Origin: Ichthyophis bannanicus
Taxonomy: Eukaryota; Chordata; Amphibia; Gymnophiona; Ichthyophiidae
Reading direction: 5' to 3'
DNA length: 64,000 nt
NCBI GenBank assembly: GCA_033557465.1
Contig: CM066043.1
Span: 108,800,278 to 108,864,277 of the forward strand
The position numbers and the translations under genes were made by a program. This document shows positions 60,171-64,000 of the stretch, one piece after another; the stretch's first letter is position 1; each line of letters starts with the position of its first letter. The notes beneath the pieces were generated by a model, which was given only the letters and a program-made list of their open reading frames with translations, was not told where the DNA came from and ran no database searches.

Positions 60171-60894
60171 GGCTTTAAGCACTTAGCAGGGGCACTGACC
60201 CGTCTTGCCATCTTGTTAAAGGGCCCGTGCTGTGGGTGAAGAGAAGGACGTCTAGGTAGCGCAGTCTGGGGCTTAGCGCTCCAGGGCACTGGAAGGTTTC
60301 ATAGAGGAAGTCAATACTCTGTGTATGCTCCATGCATTCAGCCTATGTTCAAGCATGCTCACTGCACTATGTTTGGGTGACAGGTGCTGGCTCACCCGTA
60401 TATGTAGATGTGCATTTTGTATGTGCTCACAATGGCTTAGGCATGATTTTTGGGTGCACTCTTTGCAGAGTGAGACTGCATTTCTTTGCTCAGACTGTAT
60501 TATCAGACTAAGGTAATTTCTCCAGTAATGGGGGGATGTCGATTGTAATAAAGTGCATGAGGTCCTTAATGTGTTACATGGGGTTGGAGATGCAGTTGTG
60601 GGATCTGCTGTGGAGTGAGCCGTCCGGAGGAGCTACAGTGTCGCAGTCACCAGTTTCCCTTTCTCTTTGGGCTTTGCTCCCAGATCCTAGCCCCTCTTTC
60701 TCTCTGATTTCCAGGACGCAAGGTCCCCCGGCCCACTGGACAGTCTGTTCTCAGCCTTTTCTCAATGCTGGCAGAAGGACTGGGAGAGCGAAAAAGGAAG
60801 ACCAGGGACCAGCATCAGCTCTGATGTCTCTCCACTGCCAGTGTTTGCTACGGTCACATATTCCCAGTCAGTTATTTGAGTATACTGATAGCCT
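60171..60894 (+). other. Unassigned interior of copy I
   Basis: A 127-codon plus-strand frame (60536-60919) and shorter ones are present, but none resembles a known family and composition is ordinary. I regard them as non-coding. Confidence 0.4.
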
Positions 60895-61125
60895 ACAGGT
60901 CAGGGTGGCATACAGTTGATTATGGTATTTCTATTTCTCTTGTCCCTGAAGGGCTCACAATTTGTTTTGGTATCTGAGGCAGAGGGTTAAGTCGCTTAAC
61001 GAAGGCCAGGAGGAGGACCAGAAACCCCAGTTTTTATGGCCCAAGGTTGGTGTTCTCAATTGGAATTCAAACCCTTGGTCCTTGGGCAACTTGCCTCAAC
61101 CACTAGGCCACACTGCTCTGTGTGA
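60895..61125 (-). repeat. tRNA-derived SINE (minus strand)
   Basis: On the minus strand: A box GTGGCCTAGTGGTTGAGGC (complement near 61092-61112), B box GGGTTTGAATTCC (complement of 61062-61074), then the body, with CTCAGATACC and TGTGAGCCCTTCAGGGACAAG toward the 3' end (60900-60990). Rather diverged. Confidence 0.65.
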
Positions 61126-61199
61126 GCTAGCCATAGGGCTAGGCGCAGCCTGTTACTTCCATGGCAGAGACCTTGGGGAGGTTCCGTTCATAAAGATTC

Positions 61200-61320
61200 T
61201 AGAAATACAATATTGGGTCAGACCAAGCTCTTTCAGGTCCAGTATCCTGTTTCCTAGGGTAGCCAATCCAGGTCTTAAGGACCTGGCTGGTTTTCAAAAA
61301 GACGAATAGGCTACTCAATG
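61200..61320 (+). repeat. Dispersed repeat fragment (WGSDCTF-like LINE/SINE 3' motif)
   Basis: ATTGGGTCAGACCAAGCT...CCAGTATCCTGTTTCC...GCCAATCCAGGTC is a phrase I associate with a common tetrapod dispersed repeat. The family is not certain. Confidence 0.45.
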
Positions 61321-61539
61321 CTTGTATCGGGGCAAGCAATGGATTCATGTATGCTCATATTTTAAGGGTTCCATTGCATATACAACAGATGTGATGCTCT
61401 GTTGGGTTGTGTGCCTTGTAGAACATCTTGAATTGGTGAAAGTTGGTATAAAGAAATTTATTATTTTTCAGATTCTTTCTAATAAAAGGTTATGGACCTT
61501 TCTTCCAGGAGCTTGGCCAAAAGCTTTGTTAAACTCCGC

Positions 61540-62282
61540 TACGTTCGTAGATCGTTTTGCAAGGCTCTTGGAGTACACAGGAGACCCAGTGGTCAATCAA
61601 CCGACTGGAAATGCAAGCAATACGCCGGGCGTTGCAGGCATTCAAAGCTACGGTGACAGATCAAGCGGTGCGAGTACTGTCTGACAACTCTGTGGCGGTG
61701 GCCTACATCAATCGGCAGGGCAGAACCGGAAGTGTGGCCATAGAGGCCGCGGCAGAGGGTCTGTGTGTGTGGATAGAGCTTTGGCTGCCAGCATTTTTGG
61801 TGGCGCATGTTGCAGATAAGGACATTGTGATGGTGGATTTCCTCAGCTGGGTCCGAGTAGATGCCAGAGAATGGGAGTGGCATACGGAGGTGTTTGCACA
61901 GATCAGACGCATATGGGGACAGCCAGTAATGGACCTCATGGCAGCGTTTCACTCTGTGTAAACGGGTCACTACTTCAGCAGACGACGTGAAAGGAGGTCG
62001 GAAGGCATTGGCACACTGTTTCAACGGCGGCCGTCTTCTCTATGTCTTTCCACCGGGGGCACTCATAGGTTGAGTGGTTCTGCGTATCGGCTTCGGGGAA
62101 ACGTGTGGTTGGGGGCCTCGGGCTGGCCAAGGCGCCCTTGGTATGCCTGCCTCATACGGTTGCTCGACGGGAATCCATGGAGGTTTCCGACATTGGAGAT
62201 TCTGTTGCTACGGGGTTCCCTTCGAATGCCTCAGGTGCATCGGTTTTTGCTTACGGGGTGGCCATTGAAAGGGCAAGCTTAA
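61540..62282 (+). pseudogene. RNase H and methyltransferase (copy I), broken
   Basis: INRLEMQAIRRALQAF, VLSDNSVAVAYINRQG, DFLSWVRVDAREWEW and WGQPVMDLMAAFHSV are open to TAA at 61959. It then continues in other frames with FSRRRERRSEGIG, an LCLSTGGTHR segment in place of FPPWALIG, and GASGWPRRPWYACLIRLL to 62282. Loss of the FPP motif would destroy methyltransferase activity. Confidence 0.78.
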
Positions 62283-63310
62283 GGAAAAAGAGTTGCTAGA
62301 CAGCAGTCTTTGCCACCTTGCCACAAAAAAAAAAAAATGTCTACGTCCCTTGCATATGTGCGTATATGGCACATCTTTGAGGATGGGTGCTCGCGGAGGC
62401 ACGCTCGCGCGAAAACAGTGTCAGTTCCCTTGGTATTAAGTTTTCTGCAGGACGGGTTTGGTAAAGGCAGGTCCTGGAAAGTTCAATTAGCAGCTCTGTC
62501 TTGCTATAGGGGCAAAGGACAGGGAGTAGCTCTCATGCACATGTCAATGTGGTATGCTTTCTCAGGCGGTTACCAGACTGTAGCCCTGTCGTAGGATATT
62601 AATTCCACCGGGGAAGCTCAAGTTGGTTTTAGGAGCATTAGCTAGCGTGCCATTGGGGCCCTTGCAACAGGCATAGGTTAAGGGTTTTGCCTTGAAGACG
62701 GTATGTTTGATGGTCATCTGTTCGGCGAGGTGATTTTCGGAGTTGCAGGCATTGACCTGTCAGGAATCGTTTTGTCTGTTTCCAGACAGAAGGGGGCCTG
62801 GCGGCTGGTTCCGTCGTTGTTGACAAAGGTGGTTTCTACGTTCACCTAACTAAAATGGTCTCTCTTCCAGCGCTAGGTGCGGCGGAGGGGAGCGTATTGA
62901 ACCATAGCTTGCGCTGTTTGGATATCCAGAGAGCGCTGCGGCAGTGTTTTAAAGGTTTCAGAAACTTTCGCAAGGCGGATTGTCTCTCTCCGGGGTGTTC
63001 GGAGGGCCCCGCAAAGGTAAGCGGCGGCGAAGGAGGAGTCCATTTCTGGATGGATTGGAGCGGCCAGTGCGTCGGCTTATCTTCTACGGGACCGTACAGT
63101 CCCAGGGAGCTTACGAGCTCACTCTACTAGAGTGCAAGCGTCTTCTTGGATGGAGCACAGTTTGGTTCCGCCAGTGGACATCTGTAGGGAGGCCTCTTGG
63201 TTGTCTCTCCATACTTTCAGTAAGCACTACTGCCTAGATGTTCTGGCGGCTAAGGATGCCGTTTTCAGGGAGGCGGTGTTGAGATCTGGCTCGAAAGGTC
63301 CCTCCCAATG
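62220..63310 (+). pseudogene. Tyrosine recombinase (copy I), broken
   Basis: VFAYGVAIERASL, then an A tract (62324-62337) disrupting the linker, LAYVRIWHIFEDGC, VQLAALSCYRGKG, box I region decayed (LFGEVIFGVAG), and an intact end (HSTRVQASSWMEHSLVPPVDICREASWLSLHTFSKHYCLDV). Multiple stops. Confidence 0.75.
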
Positions 63311-63328
63311 ATTACTGCTCTGATACAT

Positions 63329-63425
63329 CCCAGAGGTTGAGGACTAAACTGGAGGAACGATAAGGAAATAGTAATTACACTTACCTGGTTATTGTGGTTC
63401 CTTGAGTGATTCCAGTTTAGTCCTC
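63329..63425 (+). repeat. ICR of copy I
   Basis: Complement of left end joined to complement of right end at GATAAGG/AAATAG, with the box AATTAC, ACTTACCTG, GTTATT (one arm base changed). Confidence 0.82.
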
Positions 63426-63734
63426 ATTCCCGCCCGGGGATGGGGTCTTAGCAGTGTTTTTTCTGTTGGGGGAAGTGCAAGGTTAAAAGTGGTTATAGGC
63501 CTTCACTGGTGTTCAGTCCGTTTTGATGCTTCCGTTTGTTTTGCGCTATATTGTTATATTATGATATTGTTATATGTATTGCTATATTGTTCTGGATTGT
63601 TTAGGGCTAGGCGTTCGACGGAAAGGAGAGCATGCAGGAAGCAGTCCCTTTCCTTCTGGAAGGGGAGTAGTAGGTAGATAGGTTATATGTTCTGCGTGCC
63701 CTTGAATATAATGTTAAGTTAAAAAAAATACAGA

Positions 63735-63934
63735 TTTTTTGCTCCTTTGAGTCTGCTTTGTCAATAGTTCACTGGGGGCTGATGGGAGAGACCAGCAGGC
63801 TATATCCAGTGATGTCATGAGTTTTTGACATGCCCAGTCTCCAAGCTGCAGGAGGCAGTTCACTACCCAGAGGTTGAGGACTAAACTGGAGTCACTCAAG
63901 GAACCACAATTACCAGGTAAGTGTAATTCCTATT
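63735..63934 (+). repeat. Right terminal repeat of copy I with palindromic box
   Basis: Inverse of 58415-58530. Box AATTAC (63908-63913), CAGGTAAGT, GTAATT (63923-63928), ending near CCTATT 63934. The remaining 66 bases of the window show nothing recognisable. Confidence 0.82.
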
Positions 63935-64000
63935 GGGGGGAGGGTGACTTCCTCACTGGAACGCAGTACTGAAAGGGGTCCCCTAAGTTACCCTTAAAAC

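Larger units (their letters stand above)
58400..63934 (+). mobile_element. DIRS copy I, non-autonomous sister of copy H
   Basis: Left end TTATTGTTCCTCCAGTTTAG at 58400, hairpin, leader, captured segment (59335-60170) shared with copy H, a minus-strand SINE, then RNase H, methyltransferase and recombinase remnants. ICR at 63329-63425 and right end with the palindromic box at 63908-63928. Gag and RT are absent. Confidence 0.82.

Noticed and set aside
60536..60919. 127-residue plus-strand frame in copy I
   Set aside because: No recognisable domain, lies next to a SINE, and has no counterpart in copy H.

Overview
The window is vertebrate nuclear DNA and almost all of it is transposable element. 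The dominant class is DIRS-type tyrosine-recombinase retrotransposons, present as twelve copies or large fragments (called K, Z, A, B, C, F, D, E, G, H, J, I here) that are often nested in one another. Supporting elements are two hAT-type MITEs, a Tigger-like MITE, a solo LTR, four tRNA-headed SINEs with MIR-like tails and two CR1/L2-like LINE fragments. This mixture, with several co-existing DIRS families, fits an amphibian genome (caecilian or salamander-like) best. That assignment is inference.

Layout. 1-2392: left end of DIRS copy K with a hAT MITE inside it, then a CpG-rich stretch and one candidate host first exon (1318-1352, splice donor at 1353), then a SINE. 2393-17597: copy Z (minus strand), split by two later insertions, A (3315-9610, itself carrying a hAT MITE) and B (11411-17480, apparently intact). 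17598-23255: copy C, same distant family as Z, opposite orientation, with a rearranged 3' end. 23256-43047: old copy F, interrupted by D (24020-37500), a Tigger-like MITE and truncated copy G. D is itself interrupted by a 1.6 kb solo LTR and by copy E (28596-34508). 43048-51070: antisense CR1/L2-like LINE split by copy H. 51726-57689: copy J with a SINE and a 5'-inverted LINE inside. 58400-63934: copy I, sister of H.

How the genes work together. A complete copy (B, with A, D and E as relatives) encodes three products. The first is a Gag-like protein with an N-terminal CxxC...CxxC motif and an RG-rich tail. The second, in the +1 frame, is a polyprotein of reverse transcriptase (YLDD), RNase H and a Dam-like methyltransferase domain (FPPW...APDWPRRPWY). 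The third, back in the Gag frame, is a tyrosine recombinase (R, HxxR, W, Y). The ends carry inverted terminal repeats. An internal complementary region (ICR) after the recombinase is the reverse complement of the right end joined to the left end, as expected for a circular DNA intermediate integrated by the recombinase. Three precise nested insertions restore the interrupted reading frame with no duplicated target beyond a shared TTCC core.

The most interesting observations are: a right-terminal palindromic box whose arms co-vary between families around an almost invariant CAGGTAAG core; a long alternative frame joining Gag to the recombinase past a single conserved CAA-TGA stop; a left-end hairpin kept in every family; and non-autonomous copies H and I carrying a captured sequence with a CTCF-like motif.
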